64,000 nucleotides of DNA from Apoderus coryli (lineage: Eukaryota > Arthropoda > Insecta > Coleoptera > Attelabidae). The first letter of the stretch is position 1. Each line of letters starts with the position of its first letter. Made by a program: the position numbers and the translations under genes. Positions 19,341 through 30,839 of the stretch are shown here, in pieces. The stretch is taken from NCBI GenBank assembly GCA_911728435.2, contig OU452200.1, forward strand, positions 33,991,715-34,055,714. The letters run 5' to 3'. Under the pieces are notes generated by a model that did not search any database, was not told the origin of the DNA, and worked only from the letters and a program-made list of their open reading frames with translations.

Positions 19341-19422
19341 TACATAAATAAGATAAAACATTATGTCTTCTACGACTATACTTTATTTCACCTGTGAAGG
19401 TATGCACTACTGGTATTTTAAT

Positions 19423-19760
19423 CATAGAATAAGGAAGCTAGTTAGCATAGATTTGTTATTCTGTGCTTTAATGAGGTTTATTTGACTAAGGCCAATAGAA
19501 ATACAGGATTTAGGCTAATTTGTATCATGTGTACTTGACATGGTCACAGTTTATACAGTTGGTTCTCATCGTGTCGGTACGTTTCATCTTCATGTCTTCA
19601 CAGTAATTCGCCGCCTGCATTGTTATAGTATACTATCTTATAGTATATATATAGTATAACATACTAGCGGGCCAGAAATGTAGCTGGGAAAACGACGAGT
19701 CGATGCCGTTTTCACCGTCTAGTGGAGCTTCTTATAGGATTTATTATTCTATGACATGGT
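19423..19760 (-). repeat. Relative of the 2370-2535 repeat
   Basis: On the minus strand this contains AAAACGGCATCGACTCGTCG, ACATTTCTGGCCCGCTA, a TATACTATA-rich stretch and CGTACCGACACGA, matching 2370-2535. CATAGAATAA-type ends at both sides may be its termini. Confidence 0.55.
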
Positions 19761-19852
19761 TGTCAAAATAATAAAAGTAAAAGTGTAATAAATATATTTT
19801 TTTGTTACTATTTTAAGTGAATGGTAGAATAGTATATTAAGTATAAAGGGCG

Positions 19853-19950
19853 GTAAAGCATTCGTTGCAGCCCGCCGCTGTATAGACGCACGAGTGAGCG
19901 AAGCGAGCGAGGGCAGCTATACAGCGAAGGGCTACAGCGGCTTTACCGCC
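19853..19950. repeat. About 100-nt nested hairpin with GCGAAGCGAG loop
   Basis: GGCGGTAAAGC pairs with GCTTTACCGCC, and inside it GCTGTATAG pairs with CTATACAGC. The loop carries GAGTGAGCGAAGCGAGCGAG. GC-rich against an AT-rich background. Likely a structural end of the adjoining transposon. Confidence 0.6.
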
Positions 19951-19965
19951 AGTGGTGCTTACAAC

Positions 19966-20554
19966 TGTTTTTCGCCTGCCTCTTTATACTACAATATTAA
20001 ACCAAAAGAACTTTATTTTAATAATTAATTATTACTGTTATGAACTGACAGTTTTTGACAGTAATTAATGGGAGTATTTTTTGACGTACATGATAATAGG
20101 CGTTATCCTTTGACAAACTCAGATCAGATAAACTTATGTGACAGACTCACATGTCAATGTTGAGTATTTTAAATGTACAAAGAAACTGTCAAATTATTAT
20201 CTGAGCGTGTACGCTATAGAAATTTGATTTTAGAATCTTAGGTATATTTCGGCACTACAATAATAATTTAAAAAGTGATTACTAATTAATAATGGACAAT
20301 TTTAAATAATTAAACGAGTTTAGCGGAATGGCAGACGACTACCTAAGTAAACTTTCTCAATTAATTGTCAACTTATCCTCTAGATGGAATGCACATTAAG
20401 TTAAGTAAGTTAAAACTACTGATGTTAACGTTATTATTGGAAATCTAACAGTAGCGCCATCTATGAAAAAAAATAAAAAGAACGGGCGCTAAATGGTCAT
20501 TTACCGCATATGTGGGCGGTAAAACTCTGTTTAAGTGCAGGCAGGCGAAAAACA
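19966..20554. mobile_element. Non-autonomous DNA element with 15-bp inverted ends
   Basis: TGTTTTTCGCCTGCC at 19966-19980 and its exact complement at 20540-20554 bound a 589-bp non-coding segment. The right part again holds GGCGGTAAA, as in the hairpin just to the left, so the true element may start at about 19850. Confidence 0.5.
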
Positions 20555-21979
20555 ATTATAAATATATCCTGCTAAACTTCGCCATAAATTTATAAAGTGT
20601 ACTTTTGTTTTACCGAAAAAAATACGTTTACTAATGTTGTATGCATTGCCCATTTTGGCTATTAAGACACTCATTAAATTCTCATAGCTATTTACATGGT
20701 TTCTCAAAGAGATCTGAATCACTTTGCATATCGGTGCCCAACTGAAATGTATGAGAATATTATTTGGAGCATAATACAACAATTTCGGTGGCAACGACGA
20801 CTGGCTAAACATACCCAGCCAAGTGTTTTAAGCCAAAAAATATTTCAATGTACCAAAATTATTTATGAAAGAAAGAAAAAAGTGTTAATGGCAGCCAAAG
20901 AATTAGTAACGCTACTTTGGCCATCCAGAATACTTTGTACAATTCAGATTATATCAGTTACCACCAAAAAGAGAATTTTTCAAAAAGTTCCTTGTATATT
21001 CGAGGTTGTTTATTTTAATATCATGTCGGAAGATGACAAAAACTGCCAAATATTAATACTTTTAAAAATAAACTAAAAAATTGCTTATGGCTGACGATTT
21101 TATAGCTGCACTGGGTTTTTTTTGTCAACGCAATGATTTTTAGAATCACTACAGTTTCAGCAATCCCATCAATTATTGCTATTCGATTACAGATTTTTTA
21201 AATATTTTCATCCGTTTTTGGCGTGGATCATTTGCAACCTCTTCTCAGCCATCTTGGAAAAGCTACTCAAACTAAGTAGGTGTTTGACAGATTGTCAGAA
21301 ATATAGAGTTCTGAAGAATCGGTTGGTTCGCTCATTTAGCTTGAATGTTCATATCGTGTATGTATCATTTTAGGGATATTTAAAAAATTAACAGCTTAAT
21401 TATTAAAAACATTTTATTGTGTATCAGTCTTATCAAAAGTTACAAATTCAAATTATATCACTTCTCTTACCTCATGTTATTTTACCAACGTCGAATTGTG
21501 CAAAAATACAGTCGATATATTAGTGATTTCGTTCAGTATATCTGAAAATTACAGATTATTAAAGGTAAACTGCAAACATATACAATATTCAAATATTTCA
21601 AATTATTTATTATCAATGAATTAAGAATACAATAAACTAATATATTGGTACGTTAAGAAAAAACAATTTGACCATTATTTTCACACATACACGTAAATAC
21701 CACAGCATTAATAAGTACAGAATTCCGACTCCACGTTGGCACTTTGAAATAAACTGTGACGTATGACGCCGCCATTTTGGGTTACAAGTCAGGTCCTGAC
21801 TAAGAATAATTATAGCTTTCGGTTTCTAACCACAGTACTGTATTTTAATTTTTGTAAAAATATTTATAAGTACATAATAATATCGCTGTCAATTTCAGAA
21901 ATATTTGTGGTGTGTCAGTGATTGAAAATAGCCTTGAGTGGTGGTATCAGTTAAATCTTGACATGATTGGGTGATTTTT
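20555..21979. other. No gene recognised; orphan 126-codon ORF
   Basis: A 126-codon plus-strand frame (20696-21076) has no domain, signal peptide or transmembrane segment that I recognise, and an overlapping minus-strand frame of 93 codons is equally open. I treat both as unsupported. The rest is AT-rich non-coding sequence. Confidence 0.3.
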
Positions 21980-22430
21980 AATAATAATAATAAACACAAT
22001 AATAATAATAAAGACTTTATTAGTAAAAAAGACATTTTTATAAAAGTTGAAGCAGTGCTTCCTAACTTAACCTAAACGTAACTTATATTTTAGCTTAAAC
22101 CTATCTGAAAATAGTGTTACATCGCTGGCCAAATTAAGTAGGCAGCTTATGTTTATAAATTAATTTGTTCTATTACTTGTCAGACAGCGCTCATAAACGA
22201 AAACCCCTGTAAACTTTTTATATTCTCCGGTAGAGCGTTGTAATATTTTGAAACCGTATAGGAAAATGACCGCTCAAAGATTGATGTTGAGTCTAGCGGT
22301 GGCGTAATGACAGTTTGATGAGGAATATTCACATCATACACCGATCCCCGGAACTTCAATCTTTCATATAAGTATTCCGCCTATTTCCATCTGATGATTT
22401 TTATTAATCAAAATTAGTGAATGAAAATCA
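21980..22430 (-). mobile_element. 5'-truncated LINE fragment
   Basis: On the minus strand, about 22370-22190 translates to RGSVYDVNIPHQTVITPPLD and FERSFSYTVSKYYNALPENI followed by KSLQGFSF, the usual C-terminal signature of jockey/CR1-type reverse transcriptases. The 3' end is an AATAATAAT tail near 21985-22010 preceded by TAATAAAGTC. Only the 3' end is present. Confidence 0.75.
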
Positions 22431-22939
22431 GACGTTGTTTCATTCTTAACCAGCCGATTTCCTTAATCTTATTGCTAACCTCTTTCACCCCTACGAATTC
22501 CACATACAAGCTGTGTGCCTGAATTCTGCATCAACTGAATCCTGTTCTCAGCAATTTTAGTCAAACAAGGGCCTTATATATATTGCCAATAATATAACCC
22601 CTAGCTGATTGCGTTATCATGTATTAATCATAAGATACGTTAATAAAAATAAAATCCTTTTAATTCTCACGAACACTAAACCAAAAACACAAACACAGAA
22701 TTAGTTTTAAACACAATATTTATTTATCTTGTACACGCCGACAATGAACTATATATTGAACATAGGAGTGAACGGTATTTATCTACGTCTATGTGATTAT
22801 GGTGATGTTGTAACCCATAATGGCGGCATGCGCGACGAAATGCGCAGGACGGCTCGCAAGCGGAAAGTCAGATTACTGTATTATTTATTATACTGTGTAA
22901 ATACTAGTATAAGACGGGAATTCGAATACAATCGTTTGT

Positions 22940-23220
22940 AGACATATTTTTGCGCATGAAAATCTCCACTAATTCGTATCTGGTAGTAAAAATTGTAATA
23001 GGGTATTAAAGAGTAAAGATGGGATTAGGTAATGAAGTATTTTGAAGTTGAAATATTAGATAGTTCAAAAACAGAGTTAGAAAATCATCATATTTCGCTT
23101 TGCAGGGATATTTTTGCGCATGGTAATCTCGACTAAGACGTATCTACTAGCAAAAATTTGAATAGGGTTTTAAAGGTTAGGTATGGGATTAGGTAATGAG
23201 GTATTTTGGGACCAAAACAA
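22940..23220 (+). repeat. Imperfect direct duplication of about 115 bp
   Basis: 22944-23058 and 23106-23217 share ATTTTTGCGCATG, AATCTC.ACTAA, AATAGGGT and GGGATTAGGTAATGA.GTAT at matching spacing (about 165 bp apart). Non-coding; 23221-24281 holds nothing else recognised except LINE-type tails and the motif at 23962. Confidence 0.6.
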
Positions 23221-23961
23221 TGAACAATTAACTCATATATTGAGTTCAAACATTAGCAACTTTTTTCTCATTTCGTGCTATGATTCAATTTAAGCATCGC
23301 TTGTAATTAAATTGTACGTGAAAACTACCTGTATTAGACAAAATCCCTCATATTTCCCTTTAAATATCCATTTTCTTTTAATTTTTATATACATTTAGCG
23401 AAAAAGTACACCATCCGTAGTTGGGACAGGATTGGAGAGATGGCGCTATGAGCGCTGCTCTGATTTTCATTACAGTACACTTTATTTGTAATTTATACAC
23501 AGCAAGACAAAAATCTAATCGTTTTGTTGTACATATATTAGTAGCTATATAGTTGTAGGTGGTATAGTAGACTGTGTTATATGTATAATATGAGTATGTA
23601 TAATATACTAGGAGTAGGGGTAGCCATGTACAGTAATATTATGTAGTTATACTGTTAGAGGGTACTTGATTACTGATTACTTGAGCCTTATTACACCTTT
23701 TTCTTTTTATAAATCATTAAATTAAAGGGAATTTTCTTTCAAGTAATGAGTAATACGTTTTTTGACAAAAAGTTTTAATTAGTCAAAATTTTAACATATT
23801 AAAAATATGTGATTTATTTTAACATAAAACATTTTTTCCACGTAATGGTGAGTTTGAATATTAAATACATCCATCTTTCCAGAAGGAATGCATTTCTCCG
23901 AATAGGTACAACATAAATTAAAATAATGATGAAATAGCTTTTTGTAATTTTACTAATCATC

Positions 23962-23990
23962 GCTGATGGAGCATGATCCGAAACATGTTT
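23962..23990 (+). other. Degenerate hammerhead-like core
   Basis: CTGATGGAGCATGATCC followed by GAAACATGTTT resembles the copy at 39095 but lacks one core base (A9). Its downstream sequence belongs to a repeat. Probably inactive. Confidence 0.3.
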
Positions 23991-24305
23991 GCTTGATATG
24001 CGATTTTTAGAGAAATCTATTAATTTGTTTAGTGGAGGTCGACTTTTATTTCAAGAACATATCATTCTACTCCACTTCAATATGGACTACTACTAATAAT
24101 AATAATAGCCTTTATTTTTAAAATTTATTATTAAGTTCAATTTAAACATACCTGTTATTTGTAGACCACTTTCATCACTTTTGCAAATTGGTTTAGCGGT
24201 AAAGCTTAAATTTCTCAGATGTACAAATTTTGATAATGGTATTGCTAATGTTGGTGTTACTATACCTAAAAAAATAATAATTAATTTTTCCAGTTTATTT
24301 ATCTC

Positions 24306-24765
24306 GTGGGGTTCGGTTCTTATAAAAAATTCTTGTACAAAACTTTTTTAGATAAAGACAACATCCATTTTTATTTTCGTCAAATAAATTAAATAAAATG
24401 ACAACGACGTTTCGTTACTAATTAGTAACTTCTTCAGGTTGAACAACATTCCAATACGTCAATATCTTTATAATTACAAATACAACATACCAGACAATTT
24501 ATATAGATCCATCATTAAATAAAAATTAGCTTTATTATATTTGAATGTTTTAAATGTTGTATTTGTAATTATAAAGAAAATTGTTTGTTATTTTTGATAT
24601 TGCCGTGTTGGAATTTGTGTTAGCAAAATGTGGTCAACCTGAAGAAGTTACTGATTATTAACGAAACATCGTTGTCCTTTTATTTAATATATTTGCCGAA
24701 AATAAAAATGAATGTTGTCTTTATCTGAAAAAGTTTTGTAAAAGAATTTTTTATAAGAACCGAAC
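24306..24765. mobile_element. Foldback element inserted in MULE terminal repeat
   Basis: Arms of about 140 bp: GTTCGGTTCTTATAAAAAAT and onward at 24309-24448, and the complement ending ATTTTTTATAAGAACCGAAC at 24630-24767. Each arm carries a hammerhead-like core. The central part (24450-24630) is AT-rich. The foldback arms include the host repeat's GTTCGGTTC, which suggests the host end was duplicated in inverted form. Confidence 0.65.
24403..24439 (-). other. Hammerhead-ribozyme-like core, best conserved
   Basis: On the minus strand: CTGAAGA, one base, GTTACT, AATT, AGTAAC, then GAAACGTC. CTGAAGA fits CUGANGA, stem II is six perfect pairs with a 4-base loop, and GAAA precedes a minimal stem III and a GUC cleavage triplet. 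The mirror-image arm at 24636-24672 has the same layout with a damaged stem (GTTACT/ATTAAC). Such minimal hammerheads are known in Penelope-like elements and retrozymes. Activity is unproven. Confidence 0.45.
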
Positions 24766-25187
24766 GCATTTATACATTCCATACATGTATATGGCACCTA
24801 GCTTAATCCCATTGGTCTGATTTAAAATTTAAGTCAATAAACGTCAAGTGCAATATGCGCGTACGGAATGTAAATCGGTGCCATATGGACTTACGAAATG
24901 TAATAGTTATAGCTGTGCTGACATTATTTTAAACAGATTTATTTGGGTTCAGTTGCTTATGCGTGTTTGAATTTGATGTTACTTTTGGATTATAAATATT
25001 CCTAGAAAATATAGAGCTAATCTATTTACCGAGAGTGATGTTAGACAATAGGTGGAGGAATTTGTGACCTTGACCAATTCTAATTGGAGGGTGTCCATTG
25101 TCATAACGAATACACCACGGCTCATATGCAGGTAGGTATTTTATACCTAGTTAAGTTCTGTTTTCAATCTACAAGAGGACGTACAAG

Positions 25188-25841
25188 ATGATCAGTCATC
25201 GCCGTCTGAGGAATTTCATCAATAACCGAGATAGTTCTAATCGTTTACTTCTAAATAAACAACTAAAAAAAATTAGCTATCTACAGAAAGAAGACATAAT
25301 AAAAATATCGTCGTTTCTTTATGTTGTTCCAAGCAGCAAAAATAATGGAACATTTTATGACGTAGAATTCCAGGCAGGCTTTTGCAGTTGCGAAGAAGGT
25401 AGACTAGGAAGGTTCTGCTGTTTTAAATTTTTACGGGTGTCTTGTACCAACGCGCCTGCAACTTCTGCGGAAACACGCCTATCTATGGCTAGGCTAGCGT
25501 TTGGTGATAATGTCCAGCCGTTATCATTCTACGCACCCTTCGTCTTAGAACCATCAACGAACTGTGGCATTGTAACTGAAAGCGATGAATTTATATCACC
25601 ACAAAATAATTTAGTGCCCACATATGCCATTAATAATGAAGATGTAGAAAAACTCTCAGATAGAACTGATATGGCCTCAAGTCCTGAGAATTCCCTCAAA
25701 TTTCAGAATGTTGTTGATCTATTGCTTTCTAAAAATTGCGAATTTGGCACTTCTACTTCAACCATTCAAACGATTAAAGCAGGTGAAGACAAGCACAGCT
25801 TGGGAAAGTTTTTTGTGTACTGCGGGAAGTTCTACCATTAA
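25188..25841 (+). CDS. Transposon-borne SWIM-type zinc-finger protein
   Basis: A 217-codon ORF inside the Mutator-like element. Residues about 62-85 (FYDVEFQAGFCSCEEG, then GRLGRFCCFK) fit the SWIM pattern C-x-C...C-x-H/K found near the C-terminus of MULE transposases, but the final ligand position reads K and not H. The remaining C-terminal region is polar and unrecognised. A second frame (to 25974) continues with a basic tail RRKVVITRGRKKGRS, suggesting that one frameshift near 25800 ended a longer protein. It has no DDE catalytic domain, so this is probably a remnant. Confidence 0.5.
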   Translation: MISHRRLRNFINNRDSSNRLLLNKQLKKISYLQKEDIIKISSFLYVVPSSKNNGTFYDVEFQAGFCSCEEGRLGRFCCFKFLRVSCTNAPATSAETRLSMARLAFGDNVQPLSFYAPFVLEPSTNCGIVTESDEFISPQNNLVPTYAINNEDVEKLSDRTDMASSPENSLKFQNVVDLLLSKNCEFGTSTSTIQTIKAGEDKHSLGKFFVYCGKFYH

Positions 25842-26632
25842 AGTTCAGCCTACAGCTTTAAATAGAAGAAAAGTTGTAATAACAAGAGGAAGAAAAAAAG
25901 GCCGGTCGGTTGTCCAGCAAATAGAGAACCTGCCAAGAAAAGACCAAAAAAACATAATCTTTCCCAAAATGTAAAAACAAATAAACCCAATGCAATGGTT
26001 CGTCCCATTGAATTTGAATAACCTTTTTTATTTTATGTAATAACCATATTTACGTTTTTGCTCTAAAATTTATATTTTCTTTGCTCAACGAAACTTGGAT
26101 TACAGCATATTCGAACCCTTTTAAAAATATGTCAAAATACTGTCCCTTACTTTAAAATATAGTTTTAAAAAATAATTGACGCCTAACTCGCGATGCAAGG
26201 TTTCCTCTTTACAAAATTTTCTGCTGCAACAATTATTACATTCCGTAAGTATGCAGGGCACCGACTTACATTCCGTACGCGCATATAGCACTTGACGTTT
26301 ATTGGCTTACATTTTAAATCGGACCAATGGGATTAAGCTAGGTGCCGTATACATGTACGGAATGTATAAATGCGAACCGAACACCCCAAGAGAAATAAAC
26401 TGAAAAAAATTAGAATTACGGTTCAAGAGTAATAACAAAAAATGATAATTAACGTCTAAGTACAAAAAAAAAACAGTCATCAGGGAAAAATTAAATTATA
26501 AATTAAAAATGTTGTAAGCAAAAACCGATAAAACTAAAAAAATTAAGTGCATCTAATAAATCCTATATATTTGAAATATTAAATTAACAAATATGAGGCT
26601 GTTACGTCTCATATTTGTATGGTTTAACATAT

Positions 26633-28976
26633 TCACTTACTCTTAACATTAATTGTTTCCAACAATGGCTTGCAAGAAATGTTTGAGTCAGCATTGTAGA
26701 ATACTAAACTTTTATCTTTGAGCCTTTGCTTGCCCTTTTCAATAATGTGGTTCAGAAATTTATTTTCCGAAAGTATCACACCATGCTTCTCCTCATATTC
26801 TAAATCAATATCTACAAGAAATTAAATAATTAATAATTTAACAATAAAAATTGTATTTAATTATTACCGCTTGAAGATTCATTATCACACAAAACCCTCT
26901 CGCCAAAACAGTACCATAATCTCCTAGTCATAGTAAGTAATATTTTACATCTTTTGACAAATCGATCAATATCAGTGGTCTTCGGATTGTCAGTCTGAAA
27001 GAAATATTGTTTTGCACTCTTTACTTCATGTTTAACTAAAAATAAAACTTTATAGGTAAGCATCGTCGCCATGACTCTTTTAAAATATTAAACTAACCTT
27101 TTTTAAAATCACTACATACATCAGTTACTAGTTTTGCTTCGATGTCTGATTCTTCCGAAATTATAGTCAAAAACTCTTCTAAAACTTTTGAGTTATTCAA
27201 AAGATGGTCCGTATAGTTTTTTAATAATTTGATATCATTTTGTTTTCCACTCTTTGAGATTTTCTTCACAATTTCAGCGTTTTCTTCAAAAATAACCTAT
27301 AATAGTACATAATATATAGTACAATATTAATAAGAAAATATTTCAAAAACTGGCATTACCTGACAAAATGCAAATGGCTCTATTACAAGGTACACTTGGC
27401 GTTTCAATAAGTTAGCTTGGGACATCCAAAAATGTTTCAATACTTTTGCATATCCAGTGCTCTTAATATCACCTGATGATAGCTTTGCTGTTAATTCAGG
27501 CACTAATTCACCTTCTAAGGCATCCAAGCTGGCCATAAAACTTCGTATTTGAGCGCCTCCTAATATATCAGAACACAAAACATTAAGGCTAACATGTAAA
27601 CCTGTACATATCCATTTAAAACTACTTGTCAATTAAATTTTTCATTCTAGTTTAGTGTTGTTTATTTTGCATTATTAGTTTACTTTGTGTATTTTTGTTT
27701 TGTAATTATTGTTATATTTGGATACCTAATAATGGGCTGACTTTATTTTTAAATTGGCGAAGGCTAGGCTTCTTAATACCAGTGTAAGTACTGTTATATT
27801 GATTCAAGTGCATATCTTACTATTAATGCTAGTTGAACATGAAACCGCAAATAATCCAATCTGCATTATGCAGTCCACATGTAGATCAAAATCAGCAGTC
27901 AAATTTTCTAGTTCAGTAAGCGTATTGTTGCGATTTTCAAAATTGTTACAATATACATCTAAATTTTCTAACGGGCTGGGATAGACACCAAATGTTTTTA
28001 AAGTTAACTTTAACACAGCATTATTTACTTTCCGTTCCAATGCGCATAATTTGCTTGAACATTCGCTGACATACACTTTAATCATTGATTGTTTCGGAGT
28101 AGCTTGGTTTAGTTCATTGGTCAACAGATTTAGTGTTTCTAAAACCTGGACAGAAAATATGATTACCATACTAAGATTGTTGTAGAATATAAAAACAAGC
28201 TTACCATTTGGCTAGCTCCTTTAATTATTTGAAAATGATCTTTAACATCGACTTGTGCTATTGACATTGCATGACAAAGAATTTCTTCAACTATATTTTT
28301 AATATCTTCTATAAATTCTTTTCTCTTGTTTGTATCATCTATAGTTAACAGAATATCCAATTTATTTAATGCTGTGTCCATCCACTTAATGAAACTACCA
28401 AGATCATCAAATTTCGCATTTTTCTCATTCAATGATAGCGTCTCTTCAATCTTATGTAAACACCACGACAATTGCTTTTTGATAAAAACCCTGGCTCTCT
28501 GAAATATTGGTAATAAATGTTTGTACGCTCTGGAATCTACCTATAGGTGCTGTTTATATCTTACTTACATCCAATTCAACACATAACACCGTTTCTATTT
28601 CAAATACAGTCATACATAGAGATAAATACGAAATTACTTGATTTAGATGTAGAAGTATCATATGCTTTTCGGTACATTCCAATGTTTTTACCTTATTTCT
28701 CTCGGATATATTTTGTATTGAATAAGTTAAATATTCACATAAATCCTGTAATTGCAAAACAATTTTAGTTTTATTTACCATAAAAAATACTGCATTGTTT
28801 AAATCTGCTAATTACTTAGGACTTAAGTACATGGCAATATATTTTACAGCCTATAAAAATATGCATACCTGAAACCACTTATTAATTTCAGTTTTTTTAC
28901 ACTTAAGAGTAGCTAATGTGTCTACGTGTTGTTGGCATATATCCAGACTTTTCTTTATTTTATTAATTAAAAACAT
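26633..28976 (-). CDS. sry-alpha: Serendipity-alpha-like, vinculin/alpha-catenin superfamily
   Basis: Eight exons on the minus strand: 28976-28869, 28745-28569, 28498-28205, 28145-27821, 27601-27360, 27296-27120, 26994-26868 and 26811-26633. All junctions are GT-AG and in phase, giving 542 residues, close to Drosophila serendipity-alpha (about 530), an actin-associated protein needed for membrane formation during cellularisation. The protein is almost wholly helical. The segment EFIEDIKNIVEEILCHAMSI followed by AQV closely resembles the alpha-catenin/vinculin pattern that ends in LLSHAMSFA. No signal peptide or membrane segment is seen. The start MFLINKIKKSLDICQQ begins the first helix and no earlier ATG extends it. 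The superfamily is fairly sure; the exact ortholog is inferred from length and fold. Confidence 0.7.
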
Positions 28977-29339
28977 ATCTTTTCAGTTATTTTGTAACTT
29001 ATTCGTTATTTAAAAATAAACATTTAAATTACAAACCGTTGACACATTTGTTGACAATTTATTGACAAAGACATTTGTCGTTGTTAAGCCGCGTTCTCAA
29101 TGGTTCGAAATGTCGCCAGCGACAAACTTTCGACCAATAGCAAGTACTAATTTCTCCTAACCATTATCATTGTCTTTTGTTTGTAAAGACAATGCCACTA
29201 TTCTCTTTATAAAGACAATGTTCTAACCCTTAACCCTGACTTCTCCACCAAACATAAGTTTTGTGGACTTCTCTGTCGCTGGTAACTACTGCTGTAGGCT
29301 GTGGCTGAAATTTGAATTTGAAATGGGAAGTAGAAGTAG

Positions 29340-29475
29340 AACGCCGAGTATACTCGAGTCCTTTGTTAATAAAGGCAATGAATGCCGAGTCTTAATCTTT
29401 GAATATATATTCAAAGGTCTAATACTATTACCATTACCAAAGATTAATGTTGTGTACATTAATCTTTGCCACTAC
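29340..29475. repeat. Cluster of short palindromes upstream of serendipity-alpha
   Basis: Several inverted repeats lie side by side: GAGTATACTC, CTTTGTTAATAAAG, GGCAATGAATGCC, CTTTGAATATATATTCAAAG, and AAAGATTAATGT...ACATTAATCTTT. No gene is seen. 28977-29797 otherwise holds 5' flanking DNA with AAAGACAATG palindromes at 29168-29220. Confidence 0.6.
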
Positions 29476-29797
29476 AGGTAGGTTATTAAAGTATGAAATT
29501 ACGTCCAATATTGCAAGTAGCGGGCTGAAGTGACATCATAAAATAATGTTTATATAAGTGGCATGAGCACCTGCCACTCACCTTACTTATATTTTCTCGT
29601 AAAAGGAACTAAAAAATGTAACATTATCATTGGCGACAAGTCTTTTGAAGATAAATTTCTCATATCACCAATGATGAGTGGTAGGTGATCATCAGTTCAG
29701 CTGAGCTGAGATATAAAAGGAAAATTTATGTGTTTCGCGACATTAGTTGTTATATTAAAGAACCTCCACTCACCACCTCTTTGTAGTCAGTAATCAG

Positions 29798-30576
29798 TAG
29801 GGATGCCAAAATAAATAAATATATCGATATATTGAATCAAAAGATATATCGAAACTGTATATCGATATACTCGATATATCGAATGAAAAATATTGATATT
29901 TTATATATATATCGATATATTTGCTATATTTTTATTTTAGAGTGGATTGTAGTTGTAAATAAACTTCAAATTTTAAAGATTCAAATAATTAACTAAAATA
30001 GTATTCATTAAAATTTATTTGCCTGAAAATACATATGCATTCCAAACAAACGTAAGAATATTCTTTAGAAATAATTACATCAGGTTATGAACAGAACAGA
30101 ACTTAGAAATAATAATTTTGATAATCTATTACCAGTTAGAGGATTTCGATTTTTTGTTGTGTGCGTCGACTGCTACGGCAACAGGACCTTTTAGTATTAA
30201 ACCTGTGTATGTAAGCTACTTTCTTTCGCTATTGATTTCAGGATCCAAACGCATTTGGATTCACATGTTCTTTCGCTAAAAACGCAGTTTCTGATTCATC
30301 CCCACTTTAGCGCCCATCCCTATCCGGATACGTAATCCCTTTACCTCTTTTAGGTAAACTTATCGAGCCTTCAGAAATCCAACAAATCCTGACTAATAAA
30401 CCCGGGCCAAGAAAACTAGCGAAAGAAAGCAGCTGTAGCAGATACATTTATTTTGATAATGTACCGATATATCGTGTTGTATATATCGATATTTGTTTCG
30501 ATATATCGATTAAAATATATCGATATATTAAAAAAATATATCGATATTTTTAATATATCGATATTTTGCATCCCTA
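29798..30576. mobile_element. hAT-type MITE with TATCGATA arrays
   Basis: Ends TAGGGATGCCAAAAT and ATTTTGCATCCCTA are inverted repeats, flanked by an exact 8-bp target duplication GTAATCAG (29790-29797 and 30577-30584), the hAT signature. Subterminal regions (29820-29930 and 30465-30560) are packed with TATCGATA-type repeats. The 779-bp body has no transposase. Confidence 0.85.
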
Positions 30577-30839
30577 GTAATCAGCTGATGAATTATGGTC
30601 TTATGGTTTGTTTTTGTTTGTTTTGTTATAGAGAAAGAAAATGTTTGTCATTAGTTCCATTTTCGATTACTAATTTTTATCAACAAAACTACATAATTAT
30701 TTCCCTTTTTTCTCTCTAACTTTTATCTTTAATGGTTCTAAAAATAATTTGAAGTGCATAAAGTATTTAGGTAGTGGAACATTTGATTTGCTTGCTTATT
30801 GATACAACGTTCAGTACCTTTTTAGGCCTATCATCAATA

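Larger units (their letters stand above)
24282..26405 (+). mobile_element. Mutator-like element with long inverted repeats and SWIM ORF
   Basis: Long terminal inverted repeats (at least 110 bp) share TTCGGTTC, CATTTATACATTCC, ATGGCACCTAGCTTAATCCC, ATTGGTC and CGCGTACGGAATGTAA: on the left split between 24285-24316 and 24766-24900, on the right 26240-26400. The left repeat is interrupted by the foldback insertion at 24306-24765. The body carries one ORF (25188-25841) with a SWIM-type zinc finger, as in MULE transposases, but no complete DDE domain, so the element is non-autonomous. Outer ends and target duplication are unclear. Confidence 0.65.

Noticed and set aside
20696..21076. 126-codon plus-strand ORF as a gene
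   Set aside because: No recognisable domain, no promoter or splice context, and the opposite strand is also open. It could be an unknown exon, but I cannot support it.
27754..27984. Plus-strand ORF of 76 codons
   Set aside because: Antisense shadow of serendipity-alpha exon 4.
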